A stretch of DNA of 64,000 bases, from contig NZ_CP059183.1 of assembly GCF_014251275.1 (NCBI RefSeq), positions 459,001 through 523,000 on the forward strand. Reading direction: 5' to 3'. How positions within the stretch are numbered: the stretch's first letter is position 1; every line of letters starts with the position of its first letter. Below are positions 1 through 10,892 of the stretch, in pieces. The position numbers were made by a program, and so were the translations under genes. The notes below the pieces were generated by a model, which ran no database searches, was not told the DNA's origin, and saw only the letters and a list, made by a program, of their open reading frames with translations. Source of the stretch: Blattabacterium cuenoti. GTDB taxonomy: Bacteria; Bacteroidota; Bacteroidia; Flavobacteriales; Blattabacteriaceae.

Positions 1-48
1 GAAAAAATTATAATTATAATATGCAAATAATTTTTTCTTTTTTTTACT

Positions 49-399
49 TTAACTTTTTATTTTTGCTTTTTTACCTTTTAAAAATCTAAAATAATATATT
101 TTAGATCTTCTAACTTTTCCTTTTTTATTAATCTCTATTTTTTTTATATTAGGTTGATTAAAATTAAATATACGTTCTACCCCAATTCCAGAACTAATTT
201 TTCTAACAGTAAATGTTTTCATAAAATTTTTTCCTTGTTTTTTTATTACTACTCCTTTAAAAGACTGAATTCTTTTTTTATCTCCTTCTTTAATTTCAAA
301 AAAAATATTAATTGTATCTCCAGCTTTAAAATTAGGGTAAATATTTTCTTTTTTTTCAAAAAAAGTATTTTCTACGTATTTAACAATACTTTGTAACAT
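49..399 (-). CDS. rplS: 50S ribosomal protein L19
   Basis: A 116-residue protein of normal L19 length. It has the family core: an N-terminal helix, then a beta-barrel segment with FKAGDTINIFFEIKEG and IQSFKGVVIKKQG, and a basic C-terminus reading KVRRSKIYYFRFLKGKKAKIKS-like. L19 sits at the 30S-50S interface of the ribosome. It is the last gene of a minus-strand run that begins at sdhC, 51 bases after glmM, so it could be co-transcribed. The ATG start is clear and only A/T-rich sequence lies downstream. Identification is by recognisable family sequence. Confidence 0.96.
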   Translation of the reverse strand: MLQSIVKYVENTFFEKKENIYPNFKAGDTINIFFEIKEGDKKRIQSFKGVVIKKQGKNFMKTFTVRKISSGIGVERIFNFNQPNIKKIEINKKGKVRRSKIYYFRFLKGKKAKIKS

Positions 400-450
400 A
401 AATTATTCTTTATTTTTTATCATGTAAATGTAAATGAAATAACTTTTTTT

Positions 451-1830
451 TTATAATTCAGATAAAATTTCTTTTATCAAAAAATCTGATTTTTTTCTTG
501 AAAAACTTTCTGAACATATTCTAATAATATTTTCAGTTTTTGATTTTCTTATATGAATCCATTCATTTTCTGATAAATATATTTTAATTCCATCACGAAA
601 ATCCATTTTTTTACCTTTATATTTTTTTCGTATTTTTTTATAAAATATTTTATTTGCATAAACAGAATACCTAATTTTTCTTTTTGACATAAAATAATTA
701 GAATATTTTTTTTTTAACACTGATAACGAAATTTTCAATTTTGCAATTTGTGTTAAAAATAACGAAATTCCTAATAATGCATCTCTTCCATAACGAAGTT
801 TTGGATAAATAATCCCACCATTACCTTCTCCACCAATAACTGCATTAACTTCTTTCATTTTTTTTATAACGTTAACTTCTCCAACAGGAGTTGAATAAAA
901 AGATACTCCCTTTTTAATTGATAGGTCTCTTAATGCATGAGAAGAAGATAATGTTGTTACAACTGGTCCATGTTCATTTTTCAATATATAATCAGCTATA
1001 GATACTAGAGTATATTCTTCACCAAAAAAATCACCATTTTCACATATAAAAACTACACGATCAACATCAGGATCTACAGATATTCCTAAATTTGCTTTTA
1101 CTTCTGGAACTTTTTTTATAATATCCTTTAAATTATTTTTATTAGGTTCTGGATTATGTGAAAAATTTCCATTAGGATTACAATACATTTTTATAGTATA
1201 TACTCCTAAATATTTTAATAACATAGGAACTGCTATTCCACCTGTAGAATTTATTCCGTCAACTACAATTTTTAATTTTGCTTTACGTATAACATTTTGA
1301 TCTATTATAGGAAGTGAAATAATTTTTTCTATATGATTTTGAATATAATTGTTTTTACAAAACAATGTTCCTAAATTTTTAGAAGATGAAAAATCATAAT
1401 AGTTATGTTTTTTATCAGAAAAATAGAATAAATCTTTAAACTCTTTTTCAGTTAAAAATTCCCCAAAAGAATTAAACATTTTTAATCCATTCCAATTTTT
1501 AGGATTATGACTAGCTGTCAACATGATTCCTCCATCAGCCTTTTCATTTATAATAGTTAAACCCAACGTAGGTGTAGTTGATAATCCAATATCTATTACA
1601 TCTACTCCAAAACTCTGAAAAATACTTATTAATAATTTTTGATATAATCTAGACGTAATCCTCCCATCTCTTCCAGATATAATAAAATATCTATCATTTT
1701 TATTATGATTTTTTTTCATCCAATAAACATATCCAGATGAGAATCTTATTACTTCTATAGGAGTAAACCCATTACCTGTTTTTCCACCTAAAGTACCTCT
1801 AATTCCAGACGAAGATTTTACAAGTGTCAA
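451..1830 (-). CDS. glmM: phosphoglucosamine mutase (TTG start)
   Basis: 459 residues, the usual size for GlmM, which converts glucosamine-6-phosphate to glucosamine-1-phosphate for UDP-GlcNAc and cell-wall synthesis in the cytoplasm. The active-site phosphoserine loop TASHNP is at 105-110, the metal loop DPDVDR at 253-258 and the sugar-binding loop GGEGNGG at 333-339. The first codon is TTG (1830-1828). The resulting N-terminus MTLVKSSSGIRGT matches the family start so well that a downstream ATG would cut the domain, so TTG initiation is likely real. A phosphomannomutase activity cannot be excluded from sequence, but the peptidoglycan genes nearby (murA, murF, ddl) favour GlmM. Confidence 0.9.
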   Translation of the reverse strand: MTLVKSSSGIRGTLGGKTGNGFTPIEVIRFSSGYVYWMKKNHNKNDRYFIISGRDGRITSRLYQKLLISIFQSFGVDVIDIGLSTTPTLGLTIINEKADGGIMLTASHNPKNWNGLKMFNSFGEFLTEKEFKDLFYFSDKKHNYYDFSSSKNLGTLFCKNNYIQNHIEKIISLPIIDQNVIRKAKLKIVVDGINSTGGIAVPMLLKYLGVYTIKMYCNPNGNFSHNPEPNKNNLKDIIKKVPEVKANLGISVDPDVDRVVFICENGDFFGEEYTLVSIADYILKNEHGPVVTTLSSSHALRDLSIKKGVSFYSTPVGEVNVIKKMKEVNAVIGGEGNGGIIYPKLRYGRDALLGISLFLTQIAKLKISLSVLKKKYSNYFMSKRKIRYSVYANKIFYKKIRKKYKGKKMDFRDGIKIYLSENEWIHIRKSKTENIIRICSESFSRKKSDFLIKEILSEL

Positions 1831-1897
1831 AAATAATTTATTTTTAATAAAATTAAATTACAAAAATACAAAATCAATTTTGCATTTTTGTTTTAAA

Positions 1898-3337
1898 TTA
1901 AAAATTTTTTTTGTCTAAAACATTTTTTCTATAATCCTCCTCCCATGCAAGTCTAATATGTTTTTTTTCTTCTAAATTATCAAACCTCGATTGATCACTT
2001 ATAAATTTTAATCTAAATTTATCTAATCGTCCATTTCTATGCTTTGCTATTATAATTTCTGATTCTCCAACACAAGATTCATTTTCATTATCATTATCCC
2101 AAGTTTTAAATCCATAATATTCTGGTCTATATATAAATAATACTATATCTGCATCTTGTTCAATTGCTCCAGACTCTCTTAAATCAGATAATAAAGGACG
2201 TTTACTACCTCCTCTTATTTCTACTGCTCTAGACAATTGTGATAATGCTATTATAGGAATATCTAATTCTTTAGAAAGTGACTTTAAACTTCTAGATATA
2301 ATAGATATTTCTTGTTCTCTATTTTGAAATTTATTTACACTTCCACTATAATCCTTTGTACTCATTAATTGCATATAATCTATGAACACTAATTTTACTC
2401 CAAATTGAGATATTAAACGCCTACACTTTGCTCGTAAGTTAAAAATAGACAATGATGGTGTATCATCGATAAATAAAGGAGAATTTTTCAATCTATCAGT
2501 TTTATCATTCAAAGAATTCCAATCTTCATTAATTAAAGTAGCTTTTTTTATTTTTTCAAAAGAAATACAAGTTTCTGATGATATTAATTTTGTAACTAAT
2601 TGTATAGAAGCCATTTCCAATGAAAAAATTATAGAAGGAATTTTATTTCTTATAACTATATTTTTTACCATAGATAACATAAAAGTAGTTTTTCCCATTC
2701 CTGGTCGGGAAGCAATTATAATTAGATCAGAATTCTGCCATCCAGAAGTAATATCATCTAATTTATGAAATCCAGAAGAAATTCCACTTATTCCATCTTT
2801 ATTAGTTTTTTTTATTTTTTCAATGGCTTTTTGAACTAGATTTTGAGTAGTATCATACTTTTTTTGAATTAAGTATTTTTGATTCAATTCAAAAATTTTT
2901 GATTCAGCATAATCTAAAAGATCAAAAATATCTGCAGTTTCTTCATAACATTTTTTAGAAATACTAGAAGATAAACTTATCAAACTTCTTAAAAGAAATT
3001 TCTGCATTACTATTCTACTATGATACTCTATATGAGCAGAAGAAATTACTTTTTGTGTTAATTCTATCAAATATGATTCTCCACCTATAAATTCCAACTT
3101 TTTATTTTTTTTTAATTCATTAGATACTGTATACAAATCAATTGGAATAGATTTATGATATAAATTTTGTATACAAGTATATAGAATTTTATGTTCTTCT
3201 TTATAAAAAATTTCAGGAAATATTATATCTACTACTTCATCTAGTGCATTTTTATCAATCATTATAGCTCCTATTATTGCTTCTTCTAAATCTAACGATT
3301 GAGGTGGTATTATTCTTGTATTTTTATTCATAAGCAT
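1898..3337 (-). CDS. dnaB: replicative DNA helicase DnaB
   Basis: 479 residues, close to the 471 of the E. coli protein. An N-terminal helical domain (about 10-110) that binds primase is followed by a linker and a RecA-fold motor with Walker A RPGMGKT at 211-217 and a Walker B region reading LVFIDYMQLM. The later motif RESGAIEQDADIVLFIYRPEYY is typical of DnaB. It unwinds the fork as a hexamer. No intein interrupts the motor domain. Start is MLM at 3337; the third-codon ATG is an equally good alternative. It lies between accA and glmM on the minus strand with 43- and 67-base gaps. Confidence 0.96.
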   Translation of the reverse strand: MLMNKNTRIIPPQSLDLEEAIIGAIMIDKNALDEVVDIIFPEIFYKEEHKILYTCIQNLYHKSIPIDLYTVSNELKKNKKLEFIGGESYLIELTQKVISSAHIEYHSRIVMQKFLLRSLISLSSSISKKCYEETADIFDLLDYAESKIFELNQKYLIQKKYDTTQNLVQKAIEKIKKTNKDGISGISSGFHKLDDITSGWQNSDLIIIASRPGMGKTTFMLSMVKNIVIRNKIPSIIFSLEMASIQLVTKLISSETCISFEKIKKATLINEDWNSLNDKTDRLKNSPLFIDDTPSLSIFNLRAKCRRLISQFGVKLVFIDYMQLMSTKDYSGSVNKFQNREQEISIISRSLKSLSKELDIPIIALSQLSRAVEIRGGSKRPLLSDLRESGAIEQDADIVLFIYRPEYYGFKTWDNDNENESCVGESEIIIAKHRNGRLDKFRLKFISDQSRFDNLEEKKHIRLAWEEDYRKNVLDKKNF

Positions 3338-3380
3338 ATAATAAAATAATGTATTTAATCTTTTATAATATATTTATTTA

Positions 3381-4340
3381 TTATTCACCAAAAAAACCTA
3401 TGGAAACATATTTATTCTTTCTTTTTCTAACTATATCATCTATATCATTTATTTCATATAATTTTTTATAATATTTCATTATTTTTTTTTTTACTAATTT
3501 AAATGCATCTTTTGGACAAAAATGTGCCCCTCCTAATGGCTCTTTTATAATGTCATCTATAAGATTCAATTTATACATATCTTCTGCAGTTAATTTCAAT
3601 GATTTTGCTGCTTTTTCTTTTTTTTCCCAATTTCCCCAAAGTATTGTGGAACAACTTTCTGGAGAAATAACAGAATACCAAGAATTTTCCATCATTGAAA
3701 CACAATCTCCTATTCCAAGACCCAAAGCCCCTCCACTAGCACCTTCTCCAATAATTAAAACAATAATAGGAACTCTTAAAGACATCATTTCATATATATT
3801 TTTTCCAATCGCTTCCCCCTGACCTCTCTCTTCTGCTTCTATTCCTGGATATGCCCCAGGAGTATCTATAAAAGTAACAATTGGTTTACCAAATTTTTCA
3901 GCTAATTTCATTAATCTCAAAGCTTTTCTATATCCTTCAGGATTAGGCATTCCAAATCTTCTGTACTGTCTATCTTTTGTATTTTTTCCCTTTTGAGTCC
4001 CTATTAACATAAATGTAACATTTTCTATTCTACCAAAACCACCTACAATTGCTTTATCATCTCCAAAAAAACGATCACCATGTAATTCTATAAACGAATT
4101 TTTTTCTGTTATAGAATATATATAATCCAAAGTATAAGGTCTATTTGGATGTCTAGATAATTGAACTCTTTGCCATGGGGTCAGATTCCTATGCAATTTT
4201 TTTATAGTTTCTTCTAATTTATATTGTAATTGAATACAAATATTTTTCATACTTATACCACTTCTTTTTTCTATTAAAGTACAATTAACATATTGATCAT
4301 GAATTTCTTGTATAGGTTTTTCAAAATCCAAATATTCCAT
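3381..4340 (-). CDS. accA: acetyl-CoA carboxylase carboxyltransferase subunit alpha
   Basis: 319 residues, full length for AccA. This subunit pairs with AccD to move the carboxyl group from biotin to acetyl-CoA, giving malonyl-CoA for fatty-acid synthesis. The family opening [13 protein letters not shown], the [14 protein letters not shown] stretch and the oxyanion-hole segment [15 protein letters not shown] are all present. It follows sdhB after 20 bases on the same strand. No AccD is in the window. The malonyl pathway is also represented by a KAS III at 49783-50892. Confidence 0.96.
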   Translation of the reverse strand: MEYLDFEKPIQEIHDQYVNCTLIEKRSGISMKNICIQLQYKLEETIKKLHRNLTPWQRVQLSRHPNRPYTLDYIYSITEKNSFIELHGDRFFGDDKAIVGGFGRIENVTFMLIGTQKGKNTKDRQYRRFGMPNPEGYRKALRLMKLAEKFGKPIVTFIDTPGAYPGIEAEERGQGEAIGKNIYEMMSLRVPIIVLIIGEGASGGALGLGIGDCVSMMENSWYSVISPESCSTILWGNWEKKEKAAKSLKLTAEDMYKLNLIDDIIKEPLGGAHFCPKDAFKLVKKKIMKYYKKLYEINDIDDIVRKRKNKYVSIGFFGE

Positions 4341-4360
4341 AATTACATAAAAAAAATAAG

Positions 4361-5119
4361 TTAAAAAATAAATGCATTAACATATTCATTATTCATAATA
4401 GAAATATATTTTGTAGATATTCCTTTTGGACATTCTACTTCACAAACTTTAGTATTAGTACAAGTACCAAATCCTTCTTCATCCATTTTATTAACCATAT
4501 TAATTACTCTTTTACGCCTTTCTATTTTTCCTTGAGGTAAAAAAGATAATTGTGCTATTTTTGCAGAAACAAATAACATAGCAGATCTATTTTTACATGA
4601 AGCAACACAAGCTCCACATCCAATACATGTAGCCGCATCAAAAGATTTTTCAGCTATATTTTTAGCAATAGGAATTATATTCCCATCTATAGTTTTTCCA
4701 AATGTATTTACAGAAATGTATCCTCCTGACATTATTATTCGGTCAAATGATGTTCTATCTACAATAAGATCTTTAATAATAGGAAATGACTTTGCTCTCC
4801 AAGGTTCTACATATATAATATTATCATTACTAAAACTTCTCATATGTAATTGACATGTAGTAACTAAATTTTCTGGCCCATGAGCCCTACCATTTATATA
4901 CAAAGAACACATTCCACAAATACCTTCCCTACAATCATGATCAAATGATATAGGTGTTTCTTTTTTATTACGTATAATTTTGTCATTTAATAAATCCAAC
5001 ATTTCTAAAAATGAACTATCAGGAGATATATTATTAACTAAGTAAGTTTTAAACTTACCAATTTTTTCACTGTTTTCTTGCCTCCAAATTTTTAACTTAA
5101 ACTTTAACAGTTTTTTCAT
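4361..5119 (-). CDS. sdhB: succinate dehydrogenase / fumarate reductase iron-sulfur subunit
   Basis: 252 residues carrying the three clusters expected of SdhB/FrdB. The [2Fe-2S] ligands are C63, C68, C71 (CREGICGMC) and C89. The [4Fe-4S] ligands are C165, C168, C171, C175 ([11 protein letters not shown]). The third cluster has C220, C226, C230. It passes electrons from the SdhA flavin to quinone through SdhC. The order sdhC-sdhA-sdhB with a single membrane subunit is the Bacteroidota arrangement. Direction of the reaction (succinate oxidation or fumarate reduction) cannot be decided from sequence. The gap to sdhA is 16 bases. Confidence 0.95.
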   Translation of the reverse strand: MKKLLKFKLKIWRQENSEKIGKFKTYLVNNISPDSSFLEMLDLLNDKIIRNKKETPISFDHDCREGICGMCSLYINGRAHGPENLVTTCQLHMRSFSNDNIIYVEPWRAKSFPIIKDLIVDRTSFDRIIMSGGYISVNTFGKTIDGNIIPIAKNIAEKSFDAATCIGCGACVASCKNRSAMLFVSAKIAQLSFLPQGKIERRKRVINMVNKMDEEGFGTCTNTKVCEVECPKGISTKYISIMNNEYVNAFIF

Positions 5120-5135
5120 ATGTAGTTATTTATTT

Positions 5136-7178
5136 CTATTTATATGTACGTGATTGTACTTTTGCAAAAGTATAAATCAAATCTTCTTTATAAAGTATTT
5201 CATCTTTAATAGATTTATTATCAATGTATTTCCATGTAGAAACATATTTATAATTATCATCGTCACGTAGTGCTTCTCCATCTATAGTTTTATATTCTTC
5301 TCTAAAATGACTACCACAAGATTCTTTTCTATTCAATGCATCCATTGCCATCAATTCTCCAATTTCTAAGTAATCTGCGACCCTAATAGCCTTTTCAAGC
5401 TCAGTATTTAATCCATTTCCAATACTTTTTGGAACATATACATCTTTCCAAAATTCATTACGAATTTCTCTTATATATTTTATAGATTTCAATAATCCAT
5501 TATTATTTCTGCTCATTCCTACATATTCCCACATTATTTTTCCAAGTTCTTTATGAAAAAAATCTACAGGAGTTTTTCCATTATTGTGAATAATTTTTTT
5601 TAAAGTATCTTTTACAATTTTTTCAGTATAAAAAAACTCTTTACTCTGTAATATATCATTATATTTTTCTTTTTTTCCTATGAAATATTTAGATATATAA
5701 TCAGCTATGGTATATGGTAAAATAAAATTTCCATCTGCTAATCCTTGCATTAACGCTGAAGCTCCTAATCTATTTGCTCCATGATCTGAAAAATTAGCTT
5801 CTCCTATTACAAAACAACCAGGAATAGAAGACATTAAATTATAATCGACCCATAACCCCCCCATTGTATAGTGAACTGCAGGATAAATTTTCATTGGAGT
5901 ATTATATGGATTGTTATCTGTTATTCTTTCATACATATGAAATAAATTTCCATATTTAGATTCTATTACTTTTTTTCCTAGTTTTTGTATTTCTATTATA
6001 GTTGGATCATATTTTCCAAATTCTTTATATTTTTCAATACCATACTTATTTATTGAATTTGAAAAATCTAAAAATACTCCTTCTTTAGTTTCATTATTCT
6101 CTATTCCAAAACCTTTATCACAACGTTCTTTTGCAGCTCTAGATGCTACGTCTCTAGGAACAAGATTTCCAAATGAAGGATAACGTCTTTCTAAAAAATA
6201 ATCTCTATCTTTTTCTTCAATATCTTCAGGATTTTTTTTACTATTTCTTATAAGTGTAGCATCTTCTAATTTCTTAGGAACCCATATTCTACCATCATTT
6301 CTCAATGATTCAGACATTAATGTTAATTTAGACTGATAATTTCCATGTATTGGTATACAAGTAGGATGTATTTGAGTAAAACAAGGATTTGCGAAAAGCC
6401 CACCTTTTTTATGTACTTTCCATATAGCACTAGCATTAGATCCCATTGCATTAGTAGATAAAAAAAATACATTTCCATATCCTCCAGATGCTATAACTAC
6501 AGCATGAGCTGAATGTTTTTCTATTTCTCCAGTTATTAGATTTCTAGCAATAATTCCACGAGCAAATCCATCTAAAACAACTAAATCCAACATTTCATGA
6601 CGATTAAAAATTTGTATTCTTCCTTTTACTATTTGTCTAGACATAGCAGAATAACAAGCTAATAAAAGTTGTTGCCCAGTTTGCCCTTTAGCATAAAAAG
6701 TTCTAGATACTTTTGTCCCACCAAAAGATCTTGTCTCTAAATATCCAGAATAATCTCTAGCAAATGGAACCCCTTGAGCTACACATTGATCAATAATATT
6801 AGAAGATATTTCTGATAAACGATAAACATTTTCTTCTCTTGATCTATAATCACCTCCTTTTATTGTATCTTTAAAAAGTTGATAAACAGAATCATTATCT
6901 CCTTTGTAATTTTTAGCAGCATTTATTCCTCCTTGTGCTGCTACAGAATGGGCTCTTCTAGGAGAATCTTGATAAAAAAATGCTTTTATTTTATATCCTA
7001 ATTCAGATAAAGTAGCAGATGCGGATCCTCCAGATAAACCAGTCCCAATTACTATTATTTCTATATTATTTCTGTTATTAGGTGATACTAATTTTAAAGT
7101 AGATTTATGATTCCTCCATTTATCCATTATTGGACCTTTTGGAACTTTTGAATTCAAATTTAAAGTATTTATATTCAT
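5136..7178 (-). CDS. sdhA: succinate dehydrogenase / fumarate reductase flavoprotein subunit
   Basis: 680 residues, typical of the Bacteroidota-type flavoprotein. It has an FAD dinucleotide fold GTGLSGGSA near 45-53 and the flavin-attachment motif [10 protein letters not shown] with the covalent His at 77. The later segments [15 protein letters not shown] and [16 protein letters not shown] are typical of the capping and FAD domains. It oxidises succinate to fumarate or the reverse at the inner face of the membrane. It is the middle gene of the sdhCAB cluster, with a 9-base gap from sdhC. Confidence 0.96.
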   Translation of the reverse strand: MNINTLNLNSKVPKGPIMDKWRNHKSTLKLVSPNNRNNIEIIVIGTGLSGGSASATLSELGYKIKAFFYQDSPRRAHSVAAQGGINAAKNYKGDNDSVYQLFKDTIKGGDYRSREENVYRLSEISSNIIDQCVAQGVPFARDYSGYLETRSFGGTKVSRTFYAKGQTGQQLLLACYSAMSRQIVKGRIQIFNRHEMLDLVVLDGFARGIIARNLITGEIEKHSAHAVVIASGGYGNVFFLSTNAMGSNASAIWKVHKKGGLFANPCFTQIHPTCIPIHGNYQSKLTLMSESLRNDGRIWVPKKLEDATLIRNSKKNPEDIEEKDRDYFLERRYPSFGNLVPRDVASRAAKERCDKGFGIENNETKEGVFLDFSNSINKYGIEKYKEFGKYDPTIIEIQKLGKKVIESKYGNLFHMYERITDNNPYNTPMKIYPAVHYTMGGLWVDYNLMSSIPGCFVIGEANFSDHGANRLGASALMQGLADGNFILPYTIADYISKYFIGKKEKYNDILQSKEFFYTEKIVKDTLKKIIHNNGKTPVDFFHKELGKIMWEYVGMSRNNNGLLKSIKYIREIRNEFWKDVYVPKSIGNGLNTELEKAIRVADYLEIGELMAMDALNRKESCGSHFREEYKTIDGEALRDDDNYKYVSTWKYIDNKSIKDEILYKEDLIYTFAKVQSRTYK

Positions 7179-7187
7179 TAATAACTA

Positions 7188-7844
7188 TTAATTTCCATTT
7201 AAAAAAAACCATATAGCGATTATTGAAAATCCAGAACATATTATGAAAAAATAAATAAACCCTAATCTCTGTATCCAAATAATCCTATTATTATTACTAG
7301 AAATACCTAAAGATTTAAAAGAAGATTGAAATCCATGATTTAGATGAATCCCTAAAATAATAAAAGATAATACATAAATAGTTGTGTATACAGGATTTTT
7401 AAACAATTTAACAACTAAATAATAATCTGATATTTTACTGTATGTATAATATTTCATAGGGATCATAAAGTTTATTAAATGCAATATTAAAAAACATAAA
7501 ATTAAAATACCTGTATATATCATACTCCTACTACTAAATGAAGTTAGAAAATAAGGTGAATATATTTCGTAGTCATATCCTACTGTTATATTTTTGTTTT
7601 GAAAATGTAATTTAATACCCATTATAATATGTATTAAAAACCCAATTACCAAAACATATTCTAATATTTTAATAATAATATTACTTCTCATAAAAAGAAC
7701 AGCATCATTAAATGCCTTTTCTCCATAAAAAAGAAAAATATTAACAGTCAAATGCAATAGCAAAAAAACCATCAAAAACATTCCAGTAGTAGCCATTACA
7801 ACCTTTTTTCCAATAGAAGATAGAAAAAAATTACAAAATTTCAC
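7188..7844 (-). CDS. sdhC: succinate dehydrogenase cytochrome b556 / membrane anchor subunit
   Basis: 218 residues with five hydrophobic helices (about 12-35, 55-78, 105-130, 155-175, 190-215). This is the length and layout of the one-subunit, di-heme SdhC of Bacteroidota. Conserved His residues occur in the helices (for example HLTVNIFLF, HIIMGIKLHF, LHLINFMI, HLNHGFQS) and would bind heme. It anchors SdhAB and reduces or oxidises quinone, probably menaquinone given menG at 51100. It is the first gene of sdhCAB. Confidence 0.92.
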   Translation of the reverse strand: MKFCNFFLSSIGKKVVMATTGMFLMVFLLLHLTVNIFLFYGEKAFNDAVLFMRSNIIIKILEYVLVIGFLIHIIMGIKLHFQNKNITVGYDYEIYSPYFLTSFSSRSMIYTGILILCFLILHLINFMIPMKYYTYSKISDYYLVVKLFKNPVYTTIYVLSFIILGIHLNHGFQSSFKSLGISSNNNRIIWIQRLGFIYFFIICSGFSIIAIWFFLNGN

Positions 7845-7900
7845 TTATTTTTCTTTATAATAGTAAAGATAACATATTTGAAAGAGATTATAAAACATTT

Positions 7901-9085
7901 TTAAATTACTATATTTTTCTTTATTTCTTGTAAAGATTGTATCAATAGATCTACATCTTTCATTTTATTGAAAAATCCAAATGAAATTCTAATAGGCATC
8001 ATTTTTTTTAAAAAATTTTCACTTGTAATAGATTTAATAACATGAGAAATACCTTTATTACTATTGTCTCCACTATTATCACAAGAACTACCTTTAGAAA
8101 CAGATATACCCATTAAATCTAAACGAAAATATAATAAATTATCTATTTTATCTATTGGATACAAAAAATTTAATATAGTAGGAATACTTTTATAAAGATT
8201 ATAAGATAGTCCATTAAAAATAACATTAGGAATTATTTTTTTCAATTCTAAAATGCAATAACTTTTCAATTTTTTCATTTTATCTATATGATTAAAAGAC
8301 TCTTTGTAAGATAGTTTCAAAGCTTCTGAAATACCAACTATTCCATATGTATTTTCAGTACCAGAACGAATGCCATATTCTTGTTGCCCACCAGTAATAA
8401 AATATTTTATCTTATTTAAAATGTTTTTTCTTATAAATACAAAACCTATTCCCTTTGGGCCATAAAATTTGTGTGCACTTGCAGTTAAAAAATCAAACAA
8501 CATTTTTTTCATATTTACTGGAAAATTTCCAATAAACTGTACTGCATCTGAATGAAAATATGCCCCATATTTTTTACATATAGGAATTACTTTATCTATT
8601 TCTAGTATATTTCCTATCTCATTATTAGCATACATTAAACTTACAAGAGTTTTTTTAGAAGAATATTTTTTTAATAGATATTCTAAATGATCTATATCAT
8701 GAACCCCCTTTTCATTAAAATTAATAAAATGAACAGAAATTCCTATATTATTACTAGATAAATAAGTAACTGTTCTCAAAACAGATATATGTTCCAACTT
8801 AGAAGTTATAATATGTTTAATTTTTAAATCAGAAATAGAAGATCTTAATACTAAATTATTTCCTTCAGTTCCACCAGATGTAAATAGTATCTCAGAAGGA
8901 GATGCATGTATATTATTAGCTATAGAAATTCTAGATTCTTCTATTATAGAACGTGATTCTCTACCATAACTATGTTGAATAGAAGATGGGTTCCCAAATG
9001 AATATTTTAAAGTATCAATCATAGCTTTTAACACTTCATTTTTAACAGGTGTTGTTGCTGCATTATCTAAATATACACGTTTCAT
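7901..9085 (-). CDS. iscS: cysteine desulfurase (NifS/IscS family)
   Basis: 394 residues, class-V aminotransferase fold. The PLP lysine is K206 in SAHKFYGPKG, and the catalytic Cys is C335 in the loop SKGSSCDNSGD. Cysteine is split to alanine and a persulfide that feeds Fe-S cluster and thio-tRNA synthesis. The mobile-loop form and HSYGRESR opening fit the IscS/NifS group rather than SufS, but the symbol is a family-level choice. It stands alone, 57 bases upstream of sdhC on the same strand and divergent from RNase Y. A sufE gene is at 45526. Confidence 0.88.
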   Translation of the reverse strand: MKRVYLDNAATTPVKNEVLKAMIDTLKYSFGNPSSIQHSYGRESRSIIEESRISIANNIHASPSEILFTSGGTEGNNLVLRSSISDLKIKHIITSKLEHISVLRTVTYLSSNNIGISVHFINFNEKGVHDIDHLEYLLKKYSSKKTLVSLMYANNEIGNILEIDKVIPICKKYGAYFHSDAVQFIGNFPVNMKKMLFDFLTASAHKFYGPKGIGFVFIRKNILNKIKYFITGGQQEYGIRSGTENTYGIVGISEALKLSYKESFNHIDKMKKLKSYCILELKKIIPNVIFNGLSYNLYKSIPTILNFLYPIDKIDNLLYFRLDLMGISVSKGSSCDNSGDNSNKGISHVIKSITSENFLKKMMPIRISFGFFNKMKDVDLLIQSLQEIKKNIVI

Positions 9086-9289
9086 TTAAATTATATTTTT
9101 TAATATATATAAATATATAACGTATTCAAATTCTGTTTGTTAAATTTTACAATAAAAATAAAAATACTTTAATTTTATATATTAATTATACATATTATTT
9201 TCAGTTTAATTAAAGTATTTATATGAAAATATACTGTTTTAAAAATGTTATTAAAATGTCTATTTTATTTTTATTTAAATTGAGAAAAT

Positions 9290-10861
9290 ATGAAAATAAA
9301 TGTTGGAATTTCGATTTTCATGGGGGTCGTAATTGGAATTATTGTATGTTATCTTTTTGGAAAAAAAACAATATTAAAAAAATATATTCAACTATTGAAA
9401 ATTGCTAACTTACAAGCAAAAAAAATAGTTAAAAATGCTGAAAAAATAGGTGAAGTTATAAAAAGAAAAAAAATGATTCAAGCAAAAAAAAAATATATAT
9501 GTATTAAATTAAAACATGAAAAATTTATACGTATTAAAGAAAAAAAAATAATTAGCATAGAAAAAAAAATAAAAGAAAAAGAAAACTTTTTATCCAAAAA
9601 AGTAGAAACTTTTTTTAAAAAAAATCATTTTTTAGAATTAAAAATAAATGACTATGAAAATCAATATAAAATTCTTAAAAGAAAACGTAGTGAATTACGT
9701 AATATATACATTAAAAAAATAAATAATCTTGAAAATTTATCTCATTTTTCTTCAGAAAAAGCAAAAAAAGAATTAGTAAATATTTTTAAAGATAAAGTAA
9801 AAAATCAAGCACAATCTTATATTAATGATATTATAAATGAAAGTCAGTTAACTGCAAAAAAAAAAGCTAAAAAAATTCTCATACAAGCAATACAAAAAAT
9901 AGGAATTGAACAAGTTATTGAGAATTCTGTTTCAATTTTCAATATTGATTCAGAAGAAGTAAAAGGACGTATTATTGGAAAAGAAGGAAGAAATATAAAG
10001 GCTCTAGAAAAAGCTACTGGAGTAGAAATTATTGTAGATGATACACCAGAATCTATTTTGTTATCCTGTTTTAATCCTATACGTAGAGAAATAGCTAGAT
10101 TATCTCTTCATAGACTAGTAATAGATGGGAGAATACATCCTGCAAAAATAGAAGAAATAGTAGAAAAAACAGAAAAGAAAATTGAAAAAGAAATACTAGA
10201 AATAGGAAAAAAAAATATAGTAGATTTAGGAATTCGTAATATACATCCAGAACTAATAAAATTAATAGGAAAAATGAAATATCGTTCATCTTATGGACAA
10301 AATCTATTGCAACATTCTAGAGAAGTTGCTAGATTATCATCTATTTTAGCTGCTGAATTAGGTTTAAATGTAAAATTTGCAAAACGTGCTGGATTATTGC
10401 ATGATATAGGAAAAATTCCTGAAGAAATATCAGATATTCCTCATGCTATATTAGGAATGCAATGGGCAAAAAAATATGGAGAGGACATTGAAGTTTGCAA
10501 TGCGATAGGATCTCATCACGATGAAATAGAAATGAGTGTATTAATTTCTCCTATAGTACAAATATCAGATTCTATTAGTGGAGCAAGACCAGGAATTAGA
10601 AAAAATTCATTTGAATCTTATTCAAAAAGATTAAAAAATTTAGAAGATATAGCTTTCAGTTTTTATGGTGTTAATAAAGCCTTTGCTATCCAAGCTGGAA
10701 GAGAATTAAGAGTTTTAGTAGAAAGTAATAAAATTGATGACACAAGAGCATTTCAATTATCTTGTGATATAACAAAAAAAATAAAAAACGAAATGACCTA
10801 TCCAGGACAAATTAAAGTAACTGTAATTAGAGAAACTAGAGCTATACAAATAGCTAGATAA
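9290..10861 (+). CDS. rny: ribonuclease Y
   Basis: 523 residues, normal for RNase Y, an endoribonuclease that starts mRNA decay at the membrane. The N-terminal helix NVGISIFMGVVIGIIVCYLFG anchors it, followed by a long lysine-rich coiled coil (about 25-200). A KH domain begins near 224 with VKGRIIGKEGRNIKALE, and an HD domain holds the metal pair H371-D372 in LLHDIGK and a second site SHHDE. The start gives the expected short segment before the helix. The gene is divergent from the cysteine desulfurase. Confidence 0.95.
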   Translation: MKINVGISIFMGVVIGIIVCYLFGKKTILKKYIQLLKIANLQAKKIVKNAEKIGEVIKRKKMIQAKKKYICIKLKHEKFIRIKEKKIISIEKKIKEKENFLSKKVETFFKKNHFLELKINDYENQYKILKRKRSELRNIYIKKINNLENLSHFSSEKAKKELVNIFKDKVKNQAQSYINDIINESQLTAKKKAKKILIQAIQKIGIEQVIENSVSIFNIDSEEVKGRIIGKEGRNIKALEKATGVEIIVDDTPESILLSCFNPIRREIARLSLHRLVIDGRIHPAKIEEIVEKTEKKIEKEILEIGKKNIVDLGIRNIHPELIKLIGKMKYRSSYGQNLLQHSREVARLSSILAAELGLNVKFAKRAGLLHDIGKIPEEISDIPHAILGMQWAKKYGEDIEVCNAIGSHHDEIEMSVLISPIVQISDSISGARPGIRKNSFESYSKRLKNLEDIAFSFYGVNKAFAIQAGRELRVLVESNKIDDTRAFQLSCDITKKIKNEMTYPGQIKVTVIRETRAIQIAR

Positions 10862-10892
10862 ATTTATTTATTAATAAATTACATACATTATT

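Noticed and set aside
2889-2902. TCAAAAATTTTTGA and other A/T-only palindromes in genes
   Set aside because: Short or composed of A/T runs, so expected by chance at this base composition.
9223-9408. Open frame of 61 codons overlapping the start of RNase Y
   Set aside because: It is out of frame with a well-supported gene and its translation resembles no family.
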